Part shown: positions 55,969-64,000 of the stretch, one piece after another
Numbering within the stretch: position 1 is the first letter of the stretch
Layout: every line of letters starts with the position of its first letter
Notes under the pieces: model-generated
Seen by the model: only the letters and a program-made list of their open reading frames with translations
Databases searched by the model: none
What the model was told of the DNA's origin: nothing
From: Psychrobacter cibarius
GTDB taxonomy: Bacteria > Pseudomonadota > Gammaproteobacteria > Pseudomonadales > Moraxellaceae
Reading direction: 5' to 3'
NCBI RefSeq assembly: GCF_016107535.1
Contig: NZ_JABASQ010000004.1
Location: 124,001 to 188,000 of the forward strand
Length of the DNA stretch: 64,000 bases
Made by a program: the position numbers and the translations under genes

Positions 55969-56905
55969 TTCTATAATTATTTACAATATCGAAAACCCTT
56001 ATTGCTCCCAAAAAATACTGCTCCAGCGTCACTCAAGATTCGATATCTAAGCGGTATCCATAATTCAATTAATAGCTCTCTATATGGCTCAACACTGATA
56101 TATTATTCATATCACCCAAGCGCCTGAACAAGGCTTCTTAGAGCATATGATGGCCTTGGTACGATAGAAGATGCCAAACGTACCAGAACGCCAAATGAGA
56201 TTGAACTGACTATATTGCCGTCCTCTCAAAAGGCAAACTCATTGCTATTTTTATTTCAGTGGCTTTGTTAGTTTGCTTAATTTCGACAACGATTGGCGTA
56301 GTAGTCATGAGCTGGATGCTCAAGCTAAGGTGATTGTGATCTTGGGACGAGCGGTGGAAGCTGCTGGCGACGTCGATGTACTATGGATTTAGAACAACAA
56401 TTACCAGAAGTGGCTCGCCGTGGTAGTACGCTACTGCTCATTTCATTAATATTAGACCAATACGGTCTTATGAATTTGCCGGCAAGAGAGATAAATACTG
56501 GGTGTTCAGTAGGTGTCACTTTCGTTCTGCTAGGCATGATCATGGAGCTGTGGCTCACTCCTTCATTTTAAGTGCCATAAAAAGCACTCCAATAGGCACC
56601 GCTAAATCTACTTTTCATCTTAAGAATTAATCGGGTGCGTTAATATGATGTGTTTAAATATAATTCAGTAAGCCTATAACAAGCTTTCAATGAGCACCAT
56701 TCTATTTATGCTTTAGGTAACAACTTGCCAGTAGAATAACGAGTAATTATTGATATCGCTAAGTCTACGTCTCATCTACTTTTTGAGCCTTGAACTCACA
56801 GAAGAGTGAATTATATGCTAATAAATTTCCTATTTGGGTGCGGCAAATCTTTAGCACTATAATTCACTAATCTATAATGATATTACAAACACGCCTTAAC
56901 TCAAA
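55969..56905. other. long non-coding region with decayed coding fragments
   Basis: About 940 bases between the two receptor genes. On the + strand, short frames with protein-like composition follow one another (near 56120-56165, 56165-56260, 56285-56390, and the 62-codon frame 56383-56571 that ends in a membrane-like stretch). They are in different frames and none has a start with a ribosome site. They look like remnants of one or two broken genes, which I could not identify. Confidence 0.45.
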
Positions 56906-59203
56906 TCAAAAATCCATTGTGGCTGACAGCATAAATGTACGCGGCTCACCCAAGCCAAGACTGGTATAATGCGGCTTTGCCCAATAAGCTTTATTAGTTA
57001 CGTTAGCAACACTCGTTCTTAATGTCAGCGGCTTTTTATCAATAGAGGTGGCATAACGTGCACCTAAATCATATACAGTGCGACCTGGTAATGACAGTGA
57101 GTTGCCTGCGTCAAGATATTGCTTAGATATCGAGTTTGCATTAGCTGTCAATGTCAAGTCTTGAATAAAAGGTAGATCCCATTCAACACCAAGCTTAGAC
57201 TGCCATTGTGGGACACCTGTAGCTCTATTACCCTCATTAACGCCACCAAGCGTCTTGGTTAGCTTCGCATCAATATATGAAACCCCACCCATTAGGCGTA
57301 TATCTTCAATGGGTGAGCCAAAAAACCCCCATTCAACACCTCGGTTACGCTGTTCGCCAGCATAAGAAAAGATATTACTAACAGGGTCTAAATAGCTATT
57401 AGGTTTCTCTATTTCATAAACACTTAGGGTATGTGAGAACTCACCAAGATCAAGCTTTACGCCAACTTCTTTTTGTTGCGTCTTATAAGGGGCAAACATT
57501 TCACCAGCATTTTCTGCATCTATCGGTGCAGTAGAACCTTGGCTCAAACCTTCTATATAGTTAGCATACAAAGAAACTTGATCGTTTACTTTACTTAGTA
57601 GCGCTATTGATGGCGTAGTCGCACTTTCGTTGTAATCCTTTGCTGATGCCAGCATACCTGCTTGTTTACTTTCTACCTGTTGATGTCGCAGTCCTAAAGT
57701 CAGCTGATATTTATCCTCAGCAAAAGACAGTGTGTCTGCAAGACCATAGCTGGTCAAATTCGTTTTTGTGTTCAGTAGCGCAGGAGAATTGAAGGGAATA
57801 TTACGCGACTCCCATACTGGTTTATATATGTTCGTGACCCAGTCTTCAGCTAATAAACCCCTTCTAGCACTTAAATCATAATCTTCCTGATAGTCAACGA
57901 TGTTAAATGCCAATTGATGATTAACTCGTCCTGTTTGGAATTTACTTTTTAACCCTATCTCAGCAGACTGTCTTTCGACTTCATCATCAACTTCTCCAAG
58001 GTTAGTCCGATAATCTCCTGCGGCATTGATAATCTGCGCGACAGAGGCACTCTGCGACTTAAATTTTGTTTTACTATTTCCGCCCGCACCATAAATCATT
58101 AAATCGTCAGTCACATCATATTCACCACGTATCATTAGCCCCTTATCTTCACTATCATTAAATGCCCAGCTTGGGTTCAGTAGCGTCTCTGGTTTGGGCG
58201 GCTTAGGAATCGACAATCCTGGTGCTAGGGTGAGACCGCGAGTCGGTCCATCGACACGATCTTTACTATGATAAAGATCTGTCGATAATCGAGCACGCTC
58301 TCCTTTCCAGTCCAGTGCAACAGAAGCCAGTTGCGCTTGTTTTTTTTGATCATTTACTGCACTATCACCCTCTCTATAAGCACCATTAATCCGAACACCA
58401 AACTGCTTGTCTTCACCAAAACGACGTCCTACATCCACATGCCCACCAAGTTGTGAGTCTGATAAATATCTTGCCGTCACTCGCGTCAACGGCTCATCGC
58501 CTGCTCGTTTAGGCACTAGGTTGACTGCACCGCCTACTGAGCCTTTGGGCGGCATACCATTCAATAAAGCTGAGGGCCCTTTGAGTACTTCGATACGCTC
58601 AAACATCTCAGGTGAGCTACGATAATAAGGTGCCATACCGAATAGCCCGTCTACCGTAACATCACCAACGTCTGAAGAGAATCCACGGATAGAATAACTT
58701 TCAAGATTCTGGCCACCAACCCCACTGCTAAAGACGGCAGGATCAGTAGCAGCGATGACAGCCGTAATATCGGTGGCTTGCTGATCTTCAATAAATTTAT
58801 CGGTATAGCTGATGGCACTAAACGGCGTCTCTAAAAAATCCTTATTTCCCAAGAATCCAGCGTGATTGGTATAGGTCACCTGCCCACCTGAGTAGATAGG
58901 ATTGTCGTTGCGTTCTGCCACTACTGTTATCGCAGGCAAGGTCACTGTAGGAACGTTGTTATCCTCCTCTAACGGTGGGTTTTGCGCTCCATTGCCAGAC
59001 TCAGTGGTTTGCTCACTATGTGTCACATTACTATTTGTCTGTGCATACGCTGATGGCATACAGATGAATACCGTCCCAGCGACTAGGCTCAAAGACATGG
59101 CAAGTCTTGCTGATACGATATAATTGAGCGCGAAAGAAGGTTTGGTCAGTGTCGCCCGCTGTTTGACCCTATTTTTATGATCTAAGTGTTGAAGTTGGTG
59201 CAT
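56906..59203 (-). CDS. TonB-dependent siderophore receptor 2
   Basis: Outer-membrane receptor of 765 residues from ATG 59203 (MHQLQHLDHKN; GAGGA upstream). An extended signal region ends at AYAQ. The TonB-box region is VTLPAITVVAE, and the plug runs from DITAVIAATDPAVFSSG through RGFSSDVGDVTVDGLFGMAPYY to GSVGGAVNLVPKRA; the barrel ends PRTFMLSATMDF, with terminal Phe. It is the FhuA/FhuE/FpvA type of ferric-siderophore receptor. A Fur box is 50 bases upstream. It is the outer-membrane partner most likely served by the ABC importer genes behind it. Confidence 0.92.
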   Translation of the reverse strand: MHQLQHLDHKNRVKQRATLTKPSFALNYIVSARLAMSLSLVAGTVFICMPSAYAQTNSNVTHSEQTTESGNGAQNPPLEEDNNVPTVTLPAITVVAERNDNPIYSGGQVTYTNHAGFLGNKDFLETPFSAISYTDKFIEDQQATDITAVIAATDPAVFSSGVGGQNLESYSIRGFSSDVGDVTVDGLFGMAPYYRSSPEMFERIEVLKGPSALLNGMPPKGSVGGAVNLVPKRAGDEPLTRVTARYLSDSQLGGHVDVGRRFGEDKQFGVRINGAYREGDSAVNDQKKQAQLASVALDWKGERARLSTDLYHSKDRVDGPTRGLTLAPGLSIPKPPKPETLLNPSWAFNDSEDKGLMIRGEYDVTDDLMIYGAGGNSKTKFKSQSASVAQIINAAGDYRTNLGEVDDEVERQSAEIGLKSKFQTGRVNHQLAFNIVDYQEDYDLSARRGLLAEDWVTNIYKPVWESRNIPFNSPALLNTKTNLTSYGLADTLSFAEDKYQLTLGLRHQQVESKQAGMLASAKDYNESATTPSIALLSKVNDQVSLYANYIEGLSQGSTAPIDAENAGEMFAPYKTQQKEVGVKLDLGEFSHTLSVYEIEKPNSYLDPVSNIFSYAGEQRNRGVEWGFFGSPIEDIRLMGGVSYIDAKLTKTLGGVNEGNRATGVPQWQSKLGVEWDLPFIQDLTLTANANSISKQYLDAGNSLSLPGRTVYDLGARYATSIDKKPLTLRTSVANVTNKAYWAKPHYTSLGLGEPRTFMLSATMDF

Positions 59204-59252
59204 GGAAACGTCCTCTTGTTTTGATGGAAAATAATAATGCGAATAAAAACAC

Positions 59253-59271
59253 AAATGATAATCATTAACAA
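59253..59271. promoter_or_regulatory. Fur box upstream of receptor 2
   Basis: AAATGATAATCATTAACAA closely matches the Fur consensus. It lies 50 bases upstream of the receptor start and just after the binding-protein gene. Confidence 0.85.
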
Positions 59272-59377
59272 TTTAGGATAAAAAGAGCCCTCTCTTTCTC
59301 ACTTAATTATTCACTAGAGCGTGTCCTAGTCCTACGTTAAAAAACATCGTTCGTCTTAGAAGGTTCCTAGAGTGTCT

Positions 59378-60364
59378 CTAGGACGTTGGCTGATAGCCTT
59401 TGAGGACATCGTCCATTATGATGTTTAATGAGGTTGGGCTAGCGGCTGCTATATACCACGCATCTGCATCAACAAAAACAACACGACCATTTTTCCATGC
59501 TGTTGTTTGACGAAGTAAAGGGTTGCTCACATCATCAGGATTGATAATAGCGCGATGCTCCATGACAGCGGTACGGTCTACAATATAAAGAATGTCTGGA
59601 TCTGCCTGCTGTATAAACTCACTAGAAATCGGCTGTCCATGTAGGCTGGTCTCTACAATCGTACTCGCAGGCTTGACACCCAAGTCATTAAAGATAAAAC
59701 CATAGCGTGATTGCAGCCCAAAATTGCTAAAAGCCCCATTATTGTGTAAGACAACCAGTGCTTTTTCTGAGCGGTTTTTTGTGAAGTCCTGAACCTCTTT
59801 GACTCTTGCATCTAACTGCGTGGCTTTTTGTTCTGCCAATGCCTCTTTATCAAAAATACGACCTAGAGTTAATAAGTGGCTTTTAACACTGGCTATATGC
59901 TGCTGACTGTTATTAAAATTCACATCGAAATGCAGAGTCGGTGCAATCTCTGACAGCTCTTGATAGTTAGCGGCGTGAAGCGGGGTCATTAAAATCAGAT
60001 CAGGATGTAGCGCATGGATACGTTCCATATTTGGCTGAACAATAGCGCCCAAGTCCTCTACTGCGGCATCCGCTTTGTACTGCGAAAGAAAGTGCGGAAT
60101 ATAGTCTTTGACCATTCCTGCAATCGGAACATCGAGCTGATCCAAAAAATCAGCTTCATTCATATCCAGTACCGCGACGCGTTGCGGTCGAGTATTGATG
60201 ACAGTAGTACCAAGCTCATGCTTGATCGTGATGGGCGTCTCAAGTTTTTGTGACGCGTGTGCTGGCTCATTTGTCAGCTCAGTAGATTTTTTTTCGCATC
60301 CTTGTAATGATACGGCGGCCGACATGACCAGTATCCAAACCCAATCTCTCTTACTCAAATTCAT
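59378..60364 (-). CDS. siderophore ABC transporter binding lipoprotein (FatB/CeuE-like)
   Basis: This encodes 328 residues from ATG 60364, overlapping the ATPase stop (ATGA). The signal ends in a lipobox SLQGC (Cys about residue 23). The fold is the class III binding protein: RPQRVAVLDMNEADFLDQL, DYIPHFLSQY, EDLGAIVQPNMERIHALHPDLIL, and GRVVFVDADAWYIAAASPTSL. The group includes FatB, CeuE, VctP and YclQ, which bind catecholate or mixed siderophores. It is the last gene of the importer operon. Exact ligand unknown. Confidence 0.9.
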   Translation of the reverse strand: MNLSKRDWVWILVMSAAVSLQGCEKKSTELTNEPAHASQKLETPITIKHELGTTVINTRPQRVAVLDMNEADFLDQLDVPIAGMVKDYIPHFLSQYKADAAVEDLGAIVQPNMERIHALHPDLILMTPLHAANYQELSEIAPTLHFDVNFNNSQQHIASVKSHLLTLGRIFDKEALAEQKATQLDARVKEVQDFTKNRSEKALVVLHNNGAFSNFGLQSRYGFIFNDLGVKPASTIVETSLHGQPISSEFIQQADPDILYIVDRTAVMEHRAIINPDDVSNPLLRQTTAWKNGRVVFVDADAWYIAAASPTSLNIIMDDVLKGYQPTS

Positions 60365-61137
60365 ACTGCATCCCCTGATAAATTGAAGTAGTTGCACAGG
60401 CAACCACGTTCACTACGAATGATCTCAAAATCAAGATCGTATAACTCACTTAAATTGGTTTCTGTCACGACCTGCTCGGACAGTCCGCTAAAGCTAAGCG
60501 TGCCATTTTTTAAAGCCACAATATGGTCAGAATAGTTGGCTGCAAAATTGATATCATGAATCACCAAAATCACCGTGCGCCCCCGCTCATCACATAGACG
60601 GCGTAAGGCTTGCATGATTTGCACTGCATGCTTCATGTCAAGATTGTTTAGTGGCTCATCCAATAACAACACATCTGTCTGTTGCGCGATGGTCATCGCC
60701 AAAAAAGCCATTTGCCGCTGTCCACCACTTAATTCATCCAGATAAGAATGACGTAGAGGCTCTAATGCCAAAAAATCAATGGCCTCATCAATGATGCGTC
60801 GATCTTCTGTGGTTAGCGCACCACGGCTATACGGAAAGCGTCCAAAGGAGATCAGCTCCTCCACGGTTAATCGTAGATTAAACCCTGGAGACTGCCGCAG
60901 TGTCGCAACATGATGCGCGTATTCAGAAGTACCAATCTCACGGATGTTGCGATCATTGAATGATATCTCACCGCTACTTGTTTCCAATAGCCTTGCCATC
61001 ATCATCAACAAGGTGGATTTTCCAGCACCATTAGGACCAATTAAAGAGGTAACACTGCCAGCCTGAAATTCTAGGCTGATATCTGATAGCACAGATTTTT
61101 TGCCATAGTTTTTATGGACATGGTTGATGGTAATCAT
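60361..61137 (-). CDS. siderophore ABC transporter ATP-binding protein
   Basis: This encodes 258 residues. Walker A is GPNGAGKST (about residues 34-42), Q-loop LRQSPGF, signature LSGGQRQMAFLAM, Walker B VLLLDEPLNNLD and switch His LVIHDIN. It matches the FecE/FepC/VctC group. It overlaps both neighbours by four bases (ATGA), so the whole operon is translationally coupled. Three Cys/Asn-rich residues near its end (RGCLCNYFN) are not part of the usual domain. Confidence 0.93.
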   Translation of the reverse strand: MITINHVHKNYGKKSVLSDISLEFQAGSVTSLIGPNGAGKSTLLMMMARLLETSSGEISFNDRNIREIGTSEYAHHVATLRQSPGFNLRLTVEELISFGRFPYSRGALTTEDRRIIDEAIDFLALEPLRHSYLDELSGGQRQMAFLAMTIAQQTDVLLLDEPLNNLDMKHAVQIMQALRRLCDERGRTVILVIHDINFAANYSDHIVALKNGTLSFSGLSEQVVTETNLSELYDLDFEIIRSERGCLCNYFNLSGDAV

Positions 61138-62084
61138 GTGAACCCTCTAGTACGGACGGTCAGCGCAAGAAAATAGATGCCACCCACAAGGTTGACGAGA
61201 ATACTGACACTGGTTTTATAATTAAAGACATGCTCAACAAATATTTGAGCGACTAAAAATATGGCGATAGTAATGGCACAAGCGATGGGTAAGGTGACTT
61301 TGTGTTGGTTACTCCCTGCAAGCGCATAAGCGATGTTGGCAATGAACACACCCATAAATACCGTAGGACCAATCAAGCTCGTTGACACAGCCACCAAAAT
61401 GGCAATTAAAGCCAGATATAACTTAACATATCTAGGATGGTTTACACCAAGAGACAGCGACTGCTCACGGCCAAGCGCCATCACATCTAAGACAGGCAGT
61501 GTCTTACGACTAACCCATAGTACGGTGGCTACCGCAAGCGCTCCATAAAACAGAGTCTCTGGCTGAGATCGATTAAACGAGGTGTAGCTTAACCCCTGAA
61601 AAACCGAAAACTCGCCAGGGCTAATACGCAGCTGAATAAACTGCGTAACCGTACCGATGACCATCGTCAACACCAAGCCAAATAACAACAAGGTATAGAC
61701 ATCATTTTTACATCGAGGGAAAAGCCAGTGATGAAGTGCCCAAGAATATGCCAGCATCAATACGATTGATACGATAAAATTACCACTGACACCTAGCAGC
61801 ATCAGTCCATTTGTACCCATCACAAAGAGCAGCAGCACTTGCCACAATAAATAAACAGCCTCATAGCCCATGATAGAAGGCGCCAAAATACGATTGCCAA
61901 CAATAGTTTGAAAGATTATAGATGAAAAAGCTAAGCATATACTACCGAGAACAATAGTCGCTAGACGCATCAAACGCTTAGGAATTAAGTAATCAAAATC
62001 TAAATCAGAGCCTATCAATAAGAAGATAAGCGCCAGCAATATAATCAGTATCACGGTCGCCCAAACCTTTGCCGCAGCACTCAT
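61134..62084 (-). CDS. siderophore ABC transporter permease (FecCD family), second
   Basis: This encodes 316 residues with about nine membrane segments. Family marks are GSICLAFSSIIFQTIVGNRILAPSIMG and GREQSLSLGVNH, then STSLIGPTVFMGVFIANIAYAL, which is the ATPase coupling area. It corresponds to FatC/VctG. It overlaps the first permease by four bases and the ATPase by four bases. It forms a permease heterodimer with the product of 62081-63019. Confidence 0.92.
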   Translation of the reverse strand: MSAAAKVWATVILIILLALIFLLIGSDLDFDYLIPKRLMRLATIVLGSICLAFSSIIFQTIVGNRILAPSIMGYEAVYLLWQVLLLFVMGTNGLMLLGVSGNFIVSIVLMLAYSWALHHWLFPRCKNDVYTLLLFGLVLTMVIGTVTQFIQLRISPGEFSVFQGLSYTSFNRSQPETLFYGALAVATVLWVSRKTLPVLDVMALGREQSLSLGVNHPRYVKLYLALIAILVAVSTSLIGPTVFMGVFIANIAYALAGSNQHKVTLPIACAITIAIFLVAQIFVEHVFNYKTSVSILVNLVGGIYFLALTVRTRGFT

Positions 62085-63019
62085 CTCACCCCCTTCATGA
62101 TTAACACAAGGAATATTACACCGCCTACCCCGCCTGCGGTAAGGCCAATGGGAACCTCAAAAGGATAAATGACGAGCCGCCCAAAAATATCACAAATCAG
62201 CAGCAAACAAGCACCGCCTAAGGCGACTACTGGCAGTGTCCGCGACAGGTTTTCCCCGTACTTTAGAGCGACTAGATTTGGAATAACCAGCCCCACAAAA
62301 GGTATGGCGCCGATGGTGATGACTGAAGCGGCCACCGTTACTGAGACTAGCATAAGCCCTAAGGCAGCTGTCGCCGCATAGCCGAGTCCTAGACTGGCGG
62401 CCATGTCCTCGCCCATACCCAGTACCGTAAAGCGATGGGCATAAATATAGGCTAATACAATGATGGGCAAAATAATATAAATCAGCTCGTAATGACCTTG
62501 TATAACCCTTGAAAAATCTCCCAATAACCACCCTTGCATACTTTGTAAAATATTATGGCGATACGCATAAAACTCCGCAATTGATCTCAGCACACTGCCA
62601 TACATCAACCCAAGAACAGGAATAAGCACAGCGCTCTTAAACTTAATACGACTGATAATGAGAATAAAAAGTAAGCTTGCGGCAAAGCAAAAAACCAGCG
62701 CAAAGATCATTTTACTACTCGTACTGGCATTAGGAAGCATGGTGAGCGAGACCAAAATGCCAAGTTTGGCAGCATCCAAACCCCCTGAAGTTGCGGGCTC
62801 AACAAACTTGTTACGGACGATGTGCTGTAAAATCACGCCGCTAACAGACAAACCCACTCCTGTCAGTACCAGCGCAATCAGCCGTGGTATACGGCTCGCC
62901 GTTAAGGTCAACCATGCATCGTTGGAGAAATTAAAGAGAGCTATAAGTGAGGTCTGTTTTGAGCCCAGCATAAGAGAAACGGCACAGAGTAAAATGAGTA
63001 ACAAAGATAGTGAGCGCAT
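62081..63019 (-). CDS. siderophore ABC transporter permease (FecCD family), first
   Basis: This encodes 312 residues with about nine membrane segments. Landmarks are RIPRLIALVLTGVGLSVSGVILQ, NKFVEPATSGGLDAAKLG, GEDMAASLGLG and GAIPFVGLVIPNLVALKYG. It corresponds to FatD/VctD. It is the first gene of the leftward operon (permease, permease, ATPase, binding protein), all overlapping by ATGA. A Fur box lies about 100 bases upstream. Confidence 0.92.
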   Translation of the reverse strand: MRSLSLLLILLCAVSLMLGSKQTSLIALFNFSNDAWLTLTASRIPRLIALVLTGVGLSVSGVILQHIVRNKFVEPATSGGLDAAKLGILVSLTMLPNASTSSKMIFALVFCFAASLLFILIISRIKFKSAVLIPVLGLMYGSVLRSIAEFYAYRHNILQSMQGWLLGDFSRVIQGHYELIYIILPIIVLAYIYAHRFTVLGMGEDMAASLGLGYAATAALGLMLVSVTVAASVITIGAIPFVGLVIPNLVALKYGENLSRTLPVVALGGACLLLICDIFGRLVIYPFEVPIGLTAGGVGGVIFLVLIMKGVR

Positions 63020-63118
63020 TATTGAAGTTCTTCTTACTTATTACGAATGACTTTTTACTACGCTGAAACATACCACCAACAGTCTATAAAACTCATTGCT
63101 AGGATTTTTCATTAAAGC

Positions 63119-63139
63119 ATAAATGAGAATCAATCATAC
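63119..63139. promoter_or_regulatory. Fur box upstream of the siderophore importer operon
   Basis: ATAAATGAGAATCAATCATAC resembles the Fur consensus (AATGAGAAT half-site). On the minus strand it overlaps a -10-like TATGAT, so bound Fur would block the promoter of 63019. Confidence 0.7.
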
Positions 63140-63356
63140 TATGCTTGTTTGAATAGGTAAGTTGAATATAAGGTGAAATTGGGAAGTTATACCGTGAATA
63201 AGGGAACTTATTCGGAACGATACCTCAGCATTTACCAAGGTTTAAAGATTGAATTAACTCAGGCGCAACATAGGTTTGGCATAAATAAGTCGTATATCAG
63301 CAATGCTTATTTAGCTGATTTCAGAAGATTGTGGCAGCTTGACATCTATTGGTTGG

Positions 63357-64000
63357 CTAGATAAGTTGTGTGGGTGTAACGCCATAAAATTTGGCAAAAG
63401 CTTTACTGAAATTGCTAGGATCACGATAGCCAACATACCATGCAGTCTCTTGGACGCTTTTATATTCATCTAGCAACAAACGCATTGCTTCCTGCATACG
63501 CAGTTCACGGATAAAGCTGCCGATTGTTTTACCCGTTTGTTGTTTGAACTGTTGCTTGAGATAGCATTCGTTTATACCCACTCGTTGAGCCAACAAGGAA
63601 ATTGTTAATTTATTACTGTACTCTTGGCGAATAATATCAACGGCCTGATCAATTTGGCTTTTTTGGTTTGCTAATCGGCCTGATATATCTTGAATGCCTA
63701 AAATATCTTGGCAAAGCAGCAATGCTTGACTCTCTAAAGCTAATCGATCACTCAAAGTACAGCAAGGTAAAGAGAGGATATAAGCTGCACGAGCAAGTAG
63801 ACGTGGCTGGTTGGATAAGCTGACTTGAACCATTTCAGGATCTTGATTATTAGAAGGTAATAGCCATGTTGGAACAGCGAAGCTTTCTGCCCAGCGCGAC
63901 AACAATGTTTGATTAAAATCGATTGTTACGATATGGCTATTTATAGGGGAATTCTGCAAATATTCAGTATCAACTATAGAGTTTATATCACCAAAATCTC
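63357..64000 (-). CDS. AraC-family regulator, 5' end beyond the window
   Basis: The C-terminal double HTH is complete: LTISLLAQRVGINECYLKQQFKQQTGKTIGSFI and SVQETAWYVGYRDPSNFSKAFAKFYGVTPTQ. The TTG at 63959 is not a convincing start, because the frame stays open to the window edge, so the gene is partial. Siderophore-responsive AraC regulators (PchR, AlcR, DhbR type) have this arrangement and sit beside the uptake genes they control. Here it follows the importer operon on the same strand upstream side, with the Fur-controlled promoter between. Confidence 0.88.
   Translation of the reverse strand, partial: DFGDINSIVDTEYLQNSPINSHIVTIDFNQTLLSRWAESFAVPTWLLPSNNQDPEMVQVSLSNQPRLLARAAYILSLPCCTLSDRLALESQALLLCQDILGIQDISGRLANQKSQIDQAVDIIRQEYSNKLTISLLAQRVGINECYLKQQFKQQTGKTIGSFIRELRMQEAMRLLLDEYKSVQETAWYVGYRDPSNFSKAFAKFYGVTPTQLI

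Noticed and set aside
56383-56571. 62-codon frame with a membrane-like end
   Set aside because: There is no ribosome site, it sits among other broken frames, and it was not recognised. Treated as part of the remnants.
59365-59383. 8-bp hairpin TCCTAGAG/CTCTAGGA at the end of the binding-protein gene as terminator
   Set aside because: The T-run on the minus strand is about 20 bases away, too far for a standard intrinsic terminator.
63173-63364. 63-codon GTG frame between the importer operon and the AraC gene
   Set aside because: It runs through the promoter region and into the 3' end of the AraC gene on the other strand, with no protein-like motif.
1-64000. tRNA and rRNA genes
   Set aside because: I looked for T-loop GGTTCGA-type sequences and rRNA blocks, especially near the integrase, and saw none.

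Overview
The window looks like chromosomal DNA of a Moraxellaceae gammaproteobacterium, most likely Psychrobacter. The reasons are moderate-to-low GC, the cysI-DUF934-cysH sulfite-reduction operon divergent from a homomeric sat gene, paired bacterioferritins behind bfd, and a linked lldP-dld-lldD cluster. This assignment is inference from gene content. No rRNA, tRNA or CRISPR array was seen.

Layout. 0-1.1 kb: a WG-repeat exported protein interrupted by an in-frame amber codon. 1.2-8.3 kb: a leftward operon sbcD / leucine-rich-repeat protein / sbcC, in which the LRR gene is translationally coupled between the two nuclease subunits. 8.6-18.1 kb: a lipoprotein gene and the assimilatory sulfate genes (cysG, cysH, DUF934, cysI, sat), with a PlsC-type acyltransferase and a DUF817 membrane protein between them. 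18.2-20.7 kb: a lipoprotein gene and an IS200/IS605 element with intact tnpA and tnpB and a likely omega RNA end. 20.8-26.4 kb: a sulfate ABC importer with two tandem binding proteins, CysT, CysW and a CysA lacking its C-terminal domain. 26.5-28.9 kb: an ArsR-type regulator and an iron-storage cluster (bfd, two bfr). 29-44.4 kb: mixed core and accessory genes (MFS pump, YghU, DUF1176, RhlE-type helicase with a long leader, DUF819, UvrA2, MtfA), including a scarred stretch at 39.7-42.0 kb with a beheaded proteasome-like protease, a structured-RNA candidate and a RhuM/outer-membrane chimera. 44.4-45.7 kb: a gene desert that holds a near-exact chromosome-dimer resolution site (dif), so the window spans the replication terminus. 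45.7-47.0 kb: a tyrosine recombinase gene, flanked by diverged direct repeats. 47.2-53.2 kb: lactate utilisation (lldP-dld-lldD) with a divergent LysR regulator. 53.4-64 kb: iron uptake, with two TonB-dependent siderophore receptors, each behind a Fur box, a FatB/FatCD-type ABC importer operon behind a third Fur box, and an AraC-type regulator running off the right end.

How the genes work together. Sulfate enters through Sbp/CysTWA, is activated by Sat, reduced by CysH and then by CysI, whose siroheme is made by CysG. Iron is imported by the siderophore system and stored by the two bacterioferritins, with Bfd helping release; Fur-like boxes suggest shared iron control. The most unusual items are the SbcD-LRR-SbcC operon with a 13-copy hexanucleotide tract in sbcC, the dif locus with its neighbouring integrase and repeats, and the cluster of gene fusions and truncations around 40-42 kb with a possible small structured RNA.
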